Both the position numbers and the translations under genes were made by a program. Below, piece by piece: positions 1 through 8,607 of a stretch of 64,000 bases of DNA (the first letter of the stretch is position 1; each line of letters opens with the position of its first letter). The stretch comes from Microbacterium sp. lyk4-40-TSB-66 (GTDB lineage Bacteria > Actinomycetota > Actinomycetes > Actinomycetales > Microbacteriaceae), in assembly GCF_030209475.1 (NCBI RefSeq), contig NZ_JARVRW010000013.1, forward strand, positions 23,239-87,238, written 5' to 3'. The notes under the pieces are model-generated. The model saw nothing but the letters and a program-made list of their open reading frames with translations. It was not told the origin of the DNA and did not search any database.

Positions 1-171
1 AGACGAACCGCCCGACGTCAGACGGCTCTCACCGCGTACCGCCCTGCCCCCACCGGCGCCAGACGCACCGCCCGACGTCAGACGGCTCTCACCGCGCATC
101 GCCCTGCCCCACCGGCGCCAGACGCACCGCCCGAACGTCAAACGGCTCGTGCCGCGTACCGTCCGGCCTCA
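1..171. repeat. ~60-bp tandem repeat, three copies, overlapping a gene end
   Basis: Three copies start at 1, 61 and 120, and each begins AGACG(A/C)ACCGCCCGA. The first two are nearly identical and the third is more diverged. The third copy covers the last codons and TGA stop of the minus-strand ABC ATPase gene. The other copies keep the same TGA-containing core (TGACGT on the minus strand). The array looks like repeated duplication of the 3' end of the gene and its flank. It runs to the window edge, so more copies may lie outside. Confidence 0.85.
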
Positions 172-920
172 TGGGTCAGGGCGATCTCCAGGCCGAAGGC
201 CGCCGTCAGGTTCTCGGCGGTCAGCGCCTCTCCGAGGGGACCGGATGCCACGACCTCACCGTCGCGCAGCAACAGCACGTGCGTGAAACCGACCGGGATC
301 TCCTCGACGTGGTGCGTCACCATCACCATCGCCGGCGTCGTGGGCGCTTGCGCGTAGCCGGACAGCAGGCCGAGGAGCTCTTCGCGCGCCCCGAGGTCGA
401 GGCTGGCCGTGGGCTCGTCGAGCAGCAGGAGTTCGGGATCGGTCATCACCGCCCGTGCGATCTGCACGCGCTTCTGCTCGCCGTCGCTGAGCGTGCCGAA
501 CGTGCGATCGGCGAGGTGGTCGAGCTTCCACTCGGCGAGCACCCGCAGCGCGCGTCGCTCGTCGATGTCGTCGTAGTCCTCACGCCAGCGCCCGACGACC
601 GAGAAGGCGGCGGTCAGCACGACGTCGAGCACCGTCTCCTCCGGCGGGACGCGACGGGCCATCGCCGACGAAGCGAAGCCGATCCGCGGACGCAGTTCGA
701 ACACATCGGTGCGTCCGAGCCGCTCACCGAGGATCGTCACCGCGCCCGACGTGGGGTGCAGTAGCGTGTCGGCGAGCTGCAGGACGGTGGTCTTGCCGGC
801 GCCGTTCGGTCCGAGGACGACCCAGCGCTCGTCATCCGCGACCGTCCAATCGAGGTGGGACACGATGTCCCGACCGTTGCGGCGGACGACGACATCGGAG
901 AACTCCAGCACCTGCGGCAT
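138..920 (-). CDS. ABC transporter ATP-binding protein
   Basis: This is a single-domain ABC ATPase of 260 aa. Walker A GPNGAGKTT is at about residues 37-45, the signature LSDGEQ at about 144-149, Walker B LLLLDE at about 164-169, and a switch histidine follows in VTHH. It resembles stand-alone actinobacterial ATPases of the ModF/YlmA kind. No permease or binding protein is adjacent, so the substrate is unknown. The ATG is preceded by TAGGCT at 927-932 with a 6-nt gap, so transcription is probably leaderless. The C-terminal codons lie inside the third copy of a 60-bp tandem repeat. The ATPase assignment is firm; the transport role is inferred. Confidence 0.9.
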   Translation of the reverse strand: MPQVLEFSDVVVRRNGRDIVSHLDWTVADDERWVVLGPNGAGKTTVLQLADTLLHPTSGAVTILGERLGRTDVFELRPRIGFASSAMARRVPPEETVLDVVLTAAFSVVGRWREDYDDIDERRALRVLAEWKLDHLADRTFGTLSDGEQKRVQIARAVMTDPELLLLDEPTASLDLGAREELLGLLSGYAQAPTTPAMVMVTHHVEEIPVGFTHVLLLRDGEVVASGPLGEALTAENLTAAFGLEIALTHEAGRYAARAV

Positions 921-926
921 ACGGCT

Positions 927-932
927 AGCCTA
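927..932 (-). promoter_or_regulatory. leaderless -10 element of the ABC ATPase gene
   Basis: TAGGCT on the minus strand ends 6 nt before the ATG at 920. There is no Shine-Dalgarno in the gap. This spacing puts the transcript start at or next to the start codon. Confidence 0.6.
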
Positions 933-1034
933 GCCGCGCGCGACCCCCGCCCCGGTGTGACGCGGCGGCTCTGGGGAGAGCCGATCGAGCCCGCCCCGCC
1001 CCGGTGGAAAGCTCGGGATCCGGTCGTCGCGACG

Positions 1035-2225
1035 CTACTTCGCCGCGACCTCCGCGTACAGGGCGGCGGTGGTCTCGGCGATCGCCGCCCAGCTGAAGTC
1101 GTCGATGGCCCGCTGACGGCCGGCCTGCCCGTAGGCGCGGGCCTTCTCGGCATCCGTCACCACCTCGGTGAGCACGCGAGCGAGATCTGCGACGAACCGC
1201 TCGGGATCGACGGGCGTTCCCGTGCCGTCCTGCACCTGCTCGATGGGCACGAGCCGGCCGGTGACGCCGTCGACGACGACCTCGGGGATGCCGCCGGTCG
1301 CCGTCCCCACGACGGCTGCGCCGCAGGCCATCGCCTCGAGGTTCACGATGCCGAGGGGCTCGTACACCGACGGGCAGACGAACGTCGTGGCCGCGGTGAG
1401 GATCGCGCACAGTTCGTTCCGCGGGAGCAGCCGGTCGATCCACACGACACCGTCACGCGTCGCCTGCAGCCCGCGCACGAGCTCCTGCACCTCTTCCATG
1501 ATCTGCGGGGTGTCGGGTGCGCCCGCGCACAGGATCAGCTGGACGTCCTCCGGCAGGCGCTCGGCGGCGCGCAGCAGGTAGGGCAGACCTTTCTGACGCG
1601 TGATGCGCCCGACGAACACGACCGAGGGACGTGAGGGATCGATCCCCACCGACGCGAGGAAGTCGTCATCCGACACCGGATGCCACGACTCGGTGTCGAT
1701 GCCGTTGTAGATGACGCGCACCTTTGCGGGGTCCAGTGACGGATAGCTGCGCAGGATGTCGTCGCGCATGCCCGAGCTCACCGCGACGACGGCGGCGGCG
1801 TTCTCGTAGGCGGTCTTCTCGATATAGCTCGACACCGCGTACCCGCCGCCGAGCTGCTCGGCCTTCCACGGCCGCAGCGGTTCGAGGCTGTGGGCGGTGA
1901 CCACGTGCGGGATGCCGTGCAGGAGGGATGCCAGATGCCCGGCGAAGTTCGCGTACCAGGTGTGCGAGTGCACGACGTCGGCACCCGCGACGTCGGAGAC
2001 GATCTCGAGATCGGTGCCGAGGGTCTGGATCGCGCCGTTCGCGGAGGCCAGTTCGGCCGGCACACCGTAGGCGGTGGTGTCGACCTCGTCGCGCGGAGCG
2101 CCGAAGGCGCGAACCTGCACCTCGGTGCCCTCGGAACGCAGCGCCTTCACCAGTTCTGTGGCGTGGACCCCGGCTCCCCCGTAGATCTCCGGCGGGTACT
2201 CCTTGGTCACGATGTCGACGCGCAT
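1035..2225 (-). CDS. glgA: GT4 glycogen synthase / alpha-maltose-1-phosphate synthase family
   Basis: This is a GT-B glycosyltransferase of 396 aa in the actinobacterial ADP-glucose family. It has the N-terminal KEYPPEIYGGAGVH sugar-nucleotide loop, a central VGRITRQKG, and the C-terminal donor motif EPLGIVNLEAMACG. The mycobacterial homologue Rv1212c was first called GlgA and later shown to make maltose-1-phosphate from ADP-glucose (GlgM), so either product is possible. It is divergent from glgC, the ADP-glucose supplier, as in Mycobacterium. I start at the ATG giving MRVDIVTKEY, because TACGGT lies 7 nt upstream; the frame extends 8 codons further without a signal. Confidence 0.9.
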   Translation of the reverse strand: MRVDIVTKEYPPEIYGGAGVHATELVKALRSEGTEVQVRAFGAPRDEVDTTAYGVPAELASANGAIQTLGTDLEIVSDVAGADVVHSHTWYANFAGHLASLLHGIPHVVTAHSLEPLRPWKAEQLGGGYAVSSYIEKTAYENAAAVVAVSSGMRDDILRSYPSLDPAKVRVIYNGIDTESWHPVSDDDFLASVGIDPSRPSVVFVGRITRQKGLPYLLRAAERLPEDVQLILCAGAPDTPQIMEEVQELVRGLQATRDGVVWIDRLLPRNELCAILTAATTFVCPSVYEPLGIVNLEAMACGAAVVGTATGGIPEVVVDGVTGRLVPIEQVQDGTGTPVDPERFVADLARVLTEVVTDAEKARAYGQAGRQRAIDDFSWAAIAETTAALYAEVAAK

Positions 2226-2232
2226 GAGACGA

Positions 2233-2238
2233 ACCGTA
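2233..2238 (-). promoter_or_regulatory. leaderless -10 element of glgA
   Basis: TACGGT on the minus strand ends 7 nt before the glgA ATG at 2225. It lies in the 76-bp divergent gap shared with glgC. Confidence 0.55.
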
Positions 2239-2289
2239 GTACAGGCCACGGCGCGCCGTACACGTGTACCTGCATCCCCCCGTGACCCC

Positions 2290-2295
2290 TAGTGT
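2290..2295 (+). promoter_or_regulatory. leaderless -10 element of glgC
   Basis: TAGTGT ends 6 nt before the glgC ATG at 2302. No Shine-Dalgarno is visible. Confidence 0.55.
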
Positions 2296-2301
2296 GGTGC
2301 C

Positions 2302-3546
2302 ATGCCTGCAGCGCCGAAGGTCTTCGGAATCATCCTCGCCGGCGGCGAGGGAAAACGACTCATGCCCCTCACGGCCGACCGCGCGAAACCCGCCGTCCCG
2401 TTCGGCGGCCAGTATCGCCTGATCGACTTCGCGATCTCGAACCTGATCAACTCGGGCCTCAGACAGCTCGTCGTGCTGACGCAGTACAAGTCGCACAGCC
2501 TCGACCGCCACATCTCGCAGACCTGGCGCATGTCGCCGATGCTGGGCGCCTACGTCGCGTCGGTCCCCGCGCAGCAGCGCCTGGGCAAGCGGTGGTTCTC
2601 AGGTTCCGCCGACGCGATCCTGCAGTCGATGAACCTCATCCGAGACGAGAAGCCCGACATCGTCGCCGTCATCGGCGCCGACCACGTCTACCGCATGGAC
2701 TTCAACCAGATGCTCGACGCGCACATCGCCTCCGATGCCCGCGCCACGATCGCCGGCATCCGTCAGCCCATCGGACTCGCGAACCAGTTCGGCGTCATCG
2801 ACACCGACCCGACCGACCCGACGAAGATCCGCGAGTTCCTCGAGAAGCCGCAGAACCCCACCGGCCTGGTCGACGCCCCGCACGAAGTGCTCGCGTCGAT
2901 GGGCAACTACATCTTCGACGCCGACGCCCTCGTCGAGGCCGTCACGCACGACGGTGAGCTCCCGACCTCGGCGCACGACATGGGCGGCGACATCGTCCCC
3001 TACTTCGTGAACCGCGGCGAAGCGGCCGTCTACGACTTCCAGCGCAACGACGTGCCGGGGTCCACGCCGCGCGACCGCTCGTACTGGCGTGACGTGGGCA
3101 CGATCGAGTCGTTCTACGACGCCCACATGGATCTGATCTCCACGCTTCCGATCTTCAACCTCTACAACACCGACTGGCCGATCTACTCGCAGACCTTCAA
3201 CGCGCCGCCGGCGAAGTTCGTGCGCGACTCGGTCGGACGCATCGGCAACGCGATCGACTCGATCGTCTCGCTCGGTTCGGTGCTGTCTGGCACGCATCTC
3301 GAGCGCAGTGTCGTCGGGCCGTGGGCCCTCGCCGGCGGCGGATCGACGATCACCGACTCCGTGCTCTTCGACAGCGTGCAGGTAGGCGCGGGCGCGCGCA
3401 TCCACCGCGCCATCCTCGACAAGAACGTCGTGCTCGAGCCCGGCGCGACGATCGGCGTCGATCGCGATCGCGACCTCGCCCGCGGGTTCACCGTCACCGA
3501 GACGGGCATCACCGTCGTCGGCAAGGACGTGCACGTCCACGCGTGA
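2302..3546 (+). CDS. glgC: glucose-1-phosphate adenylyltransferase
   Basis: GlgC (414 aa) makes ADP-glucose from glucose-1-phosphate and ATP, the committed step of bacterial glycogen and alpha-glucan synthesis. The nucleotide-binding loop [11 protein letters not shown] is at about residues 14-24, followed by [15 protein letters not shown]. The C-terminal third carries the left-handed beta-helix repeats of the family. Length and ends fit full-length actinobacterial GlgC. It is divergent from glgA and ends just before a strong hairpin shared with convergent luxS. Confidence 0.97.
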   Translation: MPAAPKVFGIILAGGEGKRLMPLTADRAKPAVPFGGQYRLIDFAISNLINSGLRQLVVLTQYKSHSLDRHISQTWRMSPMLGAYVASVPAQQRLGKRWFSGSADAILQSMNLIRDEKPDIVAVIGADHVYRMDFNQMLDAHIASDARATIAGIRQPIGLANQFGVIDTDPTDPTKIREFLEKPQNPTGLVDAPHEVLASMGNYIFDADALVEAVTHDGELPTSAHDMGGDIVPYFVNRGEAAVYDFQRNDVPGSTPRDRSYWRDVGTIESFYDAHMDLISTLPIFNLYNTDWPIYSQTFNAPPAKFVRDSVGRIGNAIDSIVSLGSVLSGTHLERSVVGPWALAGGGSTITDSVLFDSVQVGAGARIHRAILDKNVVLEPGATIGVDRDRDLARGFTVTETGITVVGKDVHVHA

Positions 3547-3580
3547 GCTGACCCGGACCCCGGATACCGGGGACCCCGGA

Positions 3581-3624
3581 TGCGGAAGGGGGCGGTGACC
3601 GCAATGGTCACCGCCCCTTCCGCA
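3581..3624. terminator. bidirectional terminator between glgC and luxS
   Basis: A near-perfect hairpin has arms of about 19 nt (left arm starting TGCGGAAGG, right arm ending CCTTCCGCA), a GCAAT loop and one bulged G. It sits between the convergent glgC and luxS stops. Confidence 0.9.
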
Positions 3625-3642
3625 TGCTGATCGGCGGTCGGC

Positions 3643-4116
3643 TCAGACGCCCACGCGCGCGAACGCGTCGCGGCTGATGCCCTTCTCGAGCACCGCCTTC
3701 GACCATTCGCGGGCACTGTGCAGGCTGTGGTCGCGGTAGTTGCCGCAGCTGTAGGCATCGGTGCCGGGCACGTCTTCCCACTGCACGTCTTCGGCGATCG
3801 CGCGCAGCGAGTCGGTGATCGCGTCGACGAGGGATGCCACGTCGGGCTCGCCCCACATGATCACGTGGAAGCCGGTGCGGCATCCGAACGGCGAGATGTC
3901 GATGAGTCCATCGATGCGGTCGCGCACGAGGCTCGCGAGGAGGTGCTCGATGGTGTGCAGGCCGGCGGTGGGGATCTCGCCCTCGTTCGGCTGCACGAGA
4001 CGCAGATCGAAGTTCGAGATGACGTCTCCGCGCGGTCCCGTCTCGGAGCCGATCAGGCGCACGTACGGTGCCAGCACGGCGGTGTGGTCCAGGGTGAAGC
4101 TCTCGACGTCGGCCAT
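3643..4116 (-). CDS. luxS: S-ribosylhomocysteine lyase
   Basis: LuxS (157 aa) cleaves S-ribosylhomocysteine to homocysteine and DPD, the AI-2 precursor, in the activated methyl cycle. The zinc-binding HTIEH is at residues 54-58, the third ligand Cys is about 124 in YSCGNYRDH, and the catalytic Cys is about 79 in FGCRTG. A GAAGGGA Shine-Dalgarno precedes the ATG, and TAGGCT at 4152-4157 could be the -10 of a short leader. No other methyl-cycle gene is adjacent, and nothing here shows AI-2 signalling. Confidence 0.96.
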   Translation of the reverse strand: MADVESFTLDHTAVLAPYVRLIGSETGPRGDVISNFDLRLVQPNEGEIPTAGLHTIEHLLASLVRDRIDGLIDISPFGCRTGFHVIMWGEPDVASLVDAITDSLRAIAEDVQWEDVPGTDAYSCGNYRDHSLHSAREWSKAVLEKGISRDAFARVGV

Positions 4117-4348
4117 GGGGGTCCCTTCTCGAAGGTCTGGGGTACCGGACGAGCCTACGCGCGCCCGCCGACATCGCGGTCCTCGAGTGACACGGCGCGA
4201 CGCACGGCCGGGTCCACCGCGGGCAGGTCATCCCACGGCGCCCACCCTGCGCGAGTCGCGCACCCACCTCGGGCGGGTCCCCGCGCGACGCCCACCGCGG
4301 GCGGGTGTCCGCCCGCCGACGGGATCGGCGCGCGACTTCGCGACCCGC

Positions 4349-4354
4349 TAGGGT
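4349..4354 (+). promoter_or_regulatory. leaderless -10 element of serB
   Basis: TAGGGT ends 7 nt before the GTG at 4362, and it supports that start over the longer frame opening at 4305. Confidence 0.6.
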
Positions 4355-4361
4355 CGAGCGC

Positions 4362-5003
4362 GTGCCTGCGCCCGCCCGCTTCCTCGTCGTGCTCGACGCC
4401 GACTCCACCCTGATCCGCAACGAGGTCATCGAGCTCCTCGCCGACGAAGCCGGCCGCGGCGCCGAGGTCGCCGCCGCCACCGAAGCCGCCATGCGCGGCG
4501 AGGTCGACTTCGCGACCAGTCTGCGTTCGCGCGTGCGGGCGCTGACGGGCGTGTCCACCGAGGCCTTCGCCCGCGCGATCGCCCGCATCGAACCCACCCC
4601 GGGTGTGCGCGAGCTCATCGCCGCGGTGCACGAGCGCGGCGGAGCCGTCGGCGTGGTCTCGGGCGGCTTCCACGAGGTGCTCGACACCGTCGCCCCCGAT
4701 CTCGGCGTCGACGTCTGGCGCGCGAACCGGCTCGCGACCTCCGAGGGAGCCCTCACCGGCGAGGTCGACGGGGGGATCGTGGATGCCACGGTCAAGGCCG
4801 AGACGCTGCAGGACTGGGCCGCCGACCACGGCGTTCCCCTCGCCCTGACCTTCGCGATCGGCGACGGCGCGAACGACCTCGAGATGATGGCGGTGGCGGG
4901 GCTGGGACTGGCGTTCAACGCGAAACCGGCCGTGCGCGAGAGCGCCGACCTCGTCATCGACGCCGTCGACCTGGCCGAGGTCATCGTGCTGCTGCCCCGC
5001 TGA
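4362..5003 (+). CDS. serB: phosphoserine phosphatase (HAD family)
   Basis: This is a HAD phosphatase of 213 aa matching SerB, the last step of serine synthesis. Motif I is LDADSTLI with aspartates at about 12 and 14. The motif II region is VVSGGFHEVLD. The C-terminal motif GDGANDLEMM binds magnesium. There is no N-terminal ACT domain, so this is a minimal SerB. The GTG start is chosen because TAGGGT lies 7 nt upstream and because motif I sits close to the N-terminus in this family. The gene is flanked by its own promoter and looks monocistronic. Confidence 0.93.
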   Translation: MPAPARFLVVLDADSTLIRNEVIELLADEAGRGAEVAAATEAAMRGEVDFATSLRSRVRALTGVSTEAFARAIARIEPTPGVRELIAAVHERGGAVGVVSGGFHEVLDTVAPDLGVDVWRANRLATSEGALTGEVDGGIVDATVKAETLQDWAADHGVPLALTFAIGDGANDLEMMAVAGLGLAFNAKPAVRESADLVIDAVDLAEVIVLLPR

Positions 5004-5155
5004 CCCGTCGCACGGACTCTCGAAAGGTCGCCGCGACCGTCAGTGTCATCCGGCTCGACACCGGACACGGTCTTTCCGGGCACGGTATCAAGGACGCAGT
5101 GCCGCGTGCGCCGGGTCCCGCAGCGGTCCCTCTTCCCGATGTCGGAACCCCGTCC

Positions 5156-5161
5156 TACGCT
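5156..5161 (+). promoter_or_regulatory. leaderless -10 element of the alpha/beta hydrolase gene
   Basis: TACGCT ends 6 nt before the ATG at 5168, which fixes the start 23 codons inside the longest frame. Confidence 0.6.
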
Positions 5162-5167
5162 CCCAGC

Positions 5168-5845
5168 ATGGACATCCTCCTCGTACCCGGACTCTGGCTC
5201 ACCGCGTCGTCGTGGGACGACGTCGTCCCCGCTCTCGAGCAGGCGGGGCACCGACCGCATCCGTTGACCATGCCCGGCCCCGCGGTCGGCGACCTGGTCA
5301 TCGACGACTGGGTCGATGCCGTCGTCTCCGAGATCGACCGTCTCGATCAGCCCGTCGTTCTCGTCGGGCATTCCGGCGGGGGGAACGTCGTGTGGGGTGC
5401 CGCCGACCGGCGCCCCGAGCGCGTCGCACGCGTCATCCTGGTCGACACCATCGCGCCGCATCCCGGGGCGATGATCTCCGAGTTCCCCGTCGACGACGGC
5501 GTGGTGCACTTCCCGGGCTGGGACTTCTTCGATCACGACGACGTCGCCGACATCGACGACGAGACGCGTCGCCGCACCGCCCAGCAGGTGGTCGACGTTC
5601 CCGGGCGGGTACCGACCTCCCCGGTCACGCTCGGCGACGACCGTCGACTCTCCGTGCCCGTGACGATCCTGTCCGGTCAGCTCGACGCCGAATCCCTGCC
5701 CCACGTGCTCGCCGACTGGGGCGCCTTCGCCGAGGAGTTCGGTCGCATCGACGACGTCGAGGTCGTGCACCTCGGTTCGGGCCACTGGCCGCAGTTCTCG
5801 CAACCTGCCGAGTTCGCGAAAAAACTGGTGGCGGCGGTGCGGTAG
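5168..5845 (+). CDS. alpha/beta hydrolase
   Basis: This is an alpha/beta-fold hydrolase of 225 aa. The nucleophile elbow GHSGGGN has its serine at about residue 69. A likely acid is the Asp in SGQLD and a likely His lies in GSGHWPQ near the C-terminus. No signal peptide is seen, so it should be cytosolic. The short N-terminus (MDILLVPGLWLT) is typical of small esterase or peroxidase-like members. The substrate cannot be predicted. The ATG is supported by a leaderless promoter. Confidence 0.88.
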   Translation: MDILLVPGLWLTASSWDDVVPALEQAGHRPHPLTMPGPAVGDLVIDDWVDAVVSEIDRLDQPVVLVGHSGGGNVVWGAADRRPERVARVILVDTIAPHPGAMISEFPVDDGVVHFPGWDFFDHDDVADIDDETRRRTAQQVVDVPGRVPTSPVTLGDDRRLSVPVTILSGQLDAESLPHVLADWGAFAEEFGRIDDVEVVHLGSGHWPQFSQPAEFAKKLVAAVR

Positions 5846-6068
5846 GACGACCACCGGCGCCCATCGGCGTCGTCGTGTCACGGCGCGGCCGCGGCCGCGT
5901 CCGTTGGGCGACGACCATCGGCGTTCCGCCGGCGGACCGGCCGCCGTGACCGCCGTCGACCCTCAGCCGGCGGATCGGGTGAATGGAGGACGTGAGCGCC
6001 GATCGGGCGCACCGGTCGCGTGACCGCCCTCCGCCAACTCCGACCCCTGCCCTACGGCCACGAGGCCC
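5846..6068. other. intergenic region, GC-rich, no gene seen
   Basis: The gap between the hydrolase stop and the 9-bp repeat at the fabG end contains short palindromic GC runs (GCGGCCGCGGCCGC near 5885-5900). I see no credible gene here; the frames crossing it are low-complexity Arg-rich shadows. No clear terminator for the hydrolase was found. Confidence 0.5.
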
Positions 6069-6136
6069 CGGAAGCGTCGGAAGCGTCGGAAGCGTCGGAA
6101 GCGTCGGGAGCGTCGGGAGCGTCGGAAGCGTCGGTC
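6069..6136. repeat. 9-bp tandem repeat at the fabG stop
   Basis: Seven consecutive 9-bp units (CGGAAGCGT, two of them CGGGAGCGT) run from 6069 to 6131, and a partial unit runs into the fabG stop codon at 6135-6137. The array therefore lies immediately 3' of fabG. Confidence 0.9.
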
Positions 6137-6845
6137 AGTGACCCATCCCGAGTCCGCCGTCGACGGGGATGACGGCGCCCGAGATGTACGCGGCATCGTC
6201 GCCGGCCAGCCAGGTCACGACACCCGCGACCTCATCGGGAGAAGCGAAACGACCGGCGGGGATGTTCCTCTTGTACTCCGCCTGGGTGTCAGCGGGCAGT
6301 TCGGCGGTCATCTCGGTCTCGATGAACCCGGGCGCGACGACGTTCGCGGTGATGCCGCGCGCGCCGAGCTCGCGCGTCAGCGAGCGCGCGAAGCCCACGA
6401 GAGCGCTCTTGGAGGCGGCGTAGTTGATCTGTCCCGCCGAGCCGTACAGACCGACCACGCTGGAGATGAGGATGACACGACCCCAGCGCGCCTTCAGCAT
6501 CCCCTTCGACGCACGCTTGACCACGCGGAACGCCCCGCCGAGATTGGTGTTGACGACACTGTCGAAGTCGTCTTCGCTCATGCGCAGCAGCAGGGTGTCC
6601 TTGGTCACACCGGCGTTCGCGACGACGACCGCGATCGGACCCAGTTCCGCTTCGACCCGCGAGAACGCGGCATCCACGGCGGCCGCGTCGGTCACATCGG
6701 CACGAACGGTGAGAGTCCCCTCGGGGCCCTCGCCCGACCGCGCGGTGACGGCGACCTTCCACCCCTCGGCGACGAACCGCTCGGCGATGGCACGACCGAT
6801 GCCCCGGTTTCCTCCGGTGACGACGACGACGCGGTCCTGGGACAT
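6135..6845 (-). CDS. fabG: 3-oxoacyl-[acyl-carrier-protein] reductase (SDR)
   Basis: This short-chain dehydrogenase (236 aa) matches FabG, which reduces 3-oxoacyl-ACP with NADPH in fatty-acid elongation. The Rossmann motif TGGNRGIG is at 10-17, NAG at 77-79, and the catalytic Ser, Tyr and Lys are at about 129, 142 and 146 (YAASK). The C-terminal PGFIETEMT region and PVDGG end fit the family. An AGGAG Shine-Dalgarno precedes the ATG. It is not beside other fab genes, so a more specialised reductase is possible. The stop codon abuts a 9-bp tandem repeat. Confidence 0.88.
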   Translation of the reverse strand: MSQDRVVVVTGGNRGIGRAIAERFVAEGWKVAVTARSGEGPEGTLTVRADVTDAAAVDAAFSRVEAELGPIAVVVANAGVTKDTLLLRMSEDDFDSVVNTNLGGAFRVVKRASKGMLKARWGRVILISSVVGLYGSAGQINYAASKSALVGFARSLTRELGARGITANVVAPGFIETEMTAELPADTQAEYKRNIPAGRFASPDEVAGVVTWLAGDDAAYISGAVIPVDGGLGMGH

Positions 6846-6947
6846 GGTGACACTCCTGTGCTGCGGGGACGTAACCGGCCCAGCCTAGCGAGCGACGCCC
6901 GGGGCCGACGGCGACCGGCATACGCATCATCGCGCGCGTCCCGGGGT

Positions 6948-6977
6948 TTGACACGGGTCGAGCGGCGCTGGAACGCT
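6948..6977 (+). promoter_or_regulatory. putative promoter of the DUF4190 gene
   Basis: A TTGACA -35 at 6948-6953 is followed after 18 nt by AACGCT (6972-6977). The start codon is 28 nt downstream, with an AAAGG ribosome site. Confidence 0.45.
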
Positions 6978-7004
6978 GGAACACAGCGCGACGAAAGGCA
7001 TCCC

Positions 7005-7634
7005 GTGAGCGACGACCGCACCAACGACCCCTCCCCGTACGGACACACGCCCGACGCGACCGGCGCCGACGCGACCGGTCCAGACGCACCGTCCCGTCCG
7101 ACGGGCGACGGTTTCCCCCCGGCGCCCCCGTACGACGCTCCCCCGGTGCCCGGAAGCGGCACTCCCTCGACGGGGAACGACGCCCCGCCGGCACCGCCCT
7201 ACGGCGCACCCGCCTACCCGGCGCCCGCCTACGGACAGTCCGCACCCGGGGCTCCCGCATACGGTCAGCAGACCTATGGACAGCAGGACACCGGACAGCA
7301 GGTGTACGGACAGCAGCCCTACGGACAGCAGCCCTACGGTGCACCCGCCTACGGCTACAGCGCCGCCCCGCGCGTCAACCCGTTGGCCGTCGTCGCGCTG
7401 GTGTCGTCGCTCGTGGGACTCTTCGTCATCCCGGTCATCGGCCAGATCGTCGGCATCATCACCGGACACATCTCGCTGAAGCAGCTCAAGACGACGGGCG
7501 AGCGCGGACGCGGCATGGCCCTGTCGGGCGTGCTCATCGGTTACATCAGTCTCGGGCTCGGCATCCTCGCCATCGTCCTGCTGGTCGTCATCCTCGGCGT
7601 CGCCGGCGGGAGCGACGTGCGATACAGCTCCTGA
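7005..7634 (+). CDS. DUF4190 domain membrane protein with Pro/Tyr/Gln-rich N-terminus
   Basis: This 209-aa protein has a disordered N-terminal half rich in Pro, Tyr and Gln, with repeated YGQQ units at about residues 88-115. Two hydrophobic segments follow (about 125-155 and 170-200) around a conserved GHISLKQLKTTGERGRGMALSG loop, which matches the actinobacterial DUF4190 family. The function is unknown. The GTG at 7005 follows GAAAGG by about 8 nt; the frame remains open much further upstream, but only as antisense to fabG. Confidence 0.85.
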   Translation: MSDDRTNDPSPYGHTPDATGADATGPDAPSRPTGDGFPPAPPYDAPPVPGSGTPSTGNDAPPAPPYGAPAYPAPAYGQSAPGAPAYGQQTYGQQDTGQQVYGQQPYGQQPYGAPAYGYSAAPRVNPLAVVALVSSLVGLFVIPVIGQIVGIITGHISLKQLKTTGERGRGMALSGVLIGYISLGLGILAIVLLVVILGVAGGSDVRYSS

Positions 7635-7650
7635 GCGATCGCTCGAGTCG

Positions 7651-7684
7651 CTGCGGGTGTCGTCCTCTGGGGCGGCACCCGCAG
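7651..7684 (+). terminator. hairpin after the DUF4190 gene
   Basis: CTGCGGGTG at 7651-7659 pairs perfectly with CACCCGCAG at 7676-7684. It lies 16 nt after the stop. There is no clear T-run. Confidence 0.65.
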
Positions 7685-7772
7685 TCGTCTCCCCGAGGCT
7701 TGTCATGACGTCGAGACGACGTCCGCGAGAACGCGCCGACCCCCTCGCCCACGGGCGTACCCTGAGACCACT

Positions 7773-8144
7773 GTGAAGACAAACCGCGCCCAGTCTGCGA
7801 CGTCGCTCCCCAAGGCTCCCCGGGAGGACGCTGACGGTCGTTTCGCCCGGTACATGCTGATGATGGGCATCCGCATCGGATGCTTCCTCGCGATGGCGCT
7901 CATCACCCCCTACGGCTGGTACACCTTCGTCTTCGCCGCGGGCGCGATCTTCCTGCCCTACGTCGCCGTGATCCTCGCGAACGTGGGCCAGGACGCCCCC
8001 GAGACCACCGCGATCAATCCCGAGCGCGCGATCGAGGCTCCGCGCCCCGCGCCGGCCGCCGCAGCGGCCGATCCCGATGCGCCTCTCGTCATCCGTATCG
8101 CCGAGACTCCGCGCCTCGACCCGCCGCGCGACGACCGGTCGTGA
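7773..8144 (+). CDS. DUF3099 membrane protein
   Basis: This small actinobacterial membrane protein (123 aa) has two transmembrane helices in the pattern RFARYMLMMGIRIGCFLAMA ... FVFAAGAIFLPYVAVILAN, which fits DUF3099. A polar Ala/Pro-rich tail follows. The GTG has TACCCT ending 9 nt upstream (7758-7763), so the mRNA is probably leaderless or nearly so. It overlaps the next gene by 4 nt (GTGA). It lies upstream of SURF1, consistent with an envelope or respiration setting, but its role is unknown. Confidence 0.85.
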   Translation: MKTNRAQSATSLPKAPREDADGRFARYMLMMGIRIGCFLAMALITPYGWYTFVFAAGAIFLPYVAVILANVGQDAPETTAINPERAIEAPRPAPAAAAADPDAPLVIRIAETPRLDPPRDDRS

Positions 8145-8455
8145 CCGACGCGCCACAGGCGTCGTCCGCACGGCCGGCATCCGTCGAGCAGACGGCGGTC
8201 GCACCACCGCCGGCGTCGCCCGCATCCGGGGCGTCGGTGAGGCCGTCCGCCCCCGCCGAGCAGACCGAGTGCTCACGAGCGGGATGCCGCGACGACGCGA
8301 TCTGGGCCCTCCGCTGGCGCAATCCTCGGATCCACGCGCCCGAACGCCGGAAGACGTGGGTCGCGTGCGACGAGCACGTCGTCTATCTCCGCGAGTTCCT
8401 GAGCGCGCGGGACTTCCCCGTCGAGGTCAGCGCTCTCGCGGCGCCGCACGGGTGA
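8141..8455 (+). CDS. conserved hypothetical protein with putative zinc site
   Basis: This is a 104-aa protein. About 43 residues of Pro/Ala/Ser-rich linker precede a compact domain with Cys 44, Cys 49, Cys 76 and His 79 (CSRAGC ... CDEH), plausibly one zinc site. The core DDAIWALRWRNPRIHAPERRKTWVACDEHVVYLREFL looks constrained. I recognise no characterised family. The GTG start overlaps the DUF3099 stop by 4 nt, so the two are translationally coupled. The stop codon is the start of an 18-bp tandem repeat. Confidence 0.8.
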   Translation: MTDAPQASSARPASVEQTAVAPPPASPASGASVRPSAPAEQTECSRAGCRDDAIWALRWRNPRIHAPERRKTWVACDEHVVYLREFLSARDFPVEVSALAAPHG

Positions 8456-8523
8456 GTTCACGAGCAGGCGTGAGTTCACGAAAAGGCGTGAGTTCACGAA
8501 AAGGCGTGAGTTCCCGAACAGGC
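8452..8523. repeat. 18-bp tandem repeat at a stop codon
   Basis: Four head-to-tail units of 18 bp, consensus GTGAGTTCACGAAAAGGC, begin at 8452, 8470, 8488 and 8506. The first unit contains the TGA of the preceding gene (8453-8455), and every unit keeps the TGA. There are no spacers, so this is not a CRISPR array. Confidence 0.92.
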
Positions 8524-8607
8524 GATCCCGAGCGCGCCGCGGCCCCGCCCGCGGGCCGTCGCCCCCGCGGCACGGATTGCGTGAGCACACGCACAGCCCG
8601 ACCGACG

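Noticed and set aside
4116..4361. AI-2 signalling operon around luxS
   Set aside because: No lsr transporter or kinase gene is near. LuxS alone is best read as a methyl-cycle enzyme.
3608..5881. 757-codon minus-strand open frame across luxS, serB and the hydrolase
   Set aside because: It is antisense to serB and the hydrolase and out of frame with luxS. It is low-complexity and Arg/Thr-rich, and has no ribosome site.
8452..8523. CRISPR-like array
   Set aside because: The 18-bp units are contiguous with no spacers, and no cas genes are near. It is a plain tandem repeat.
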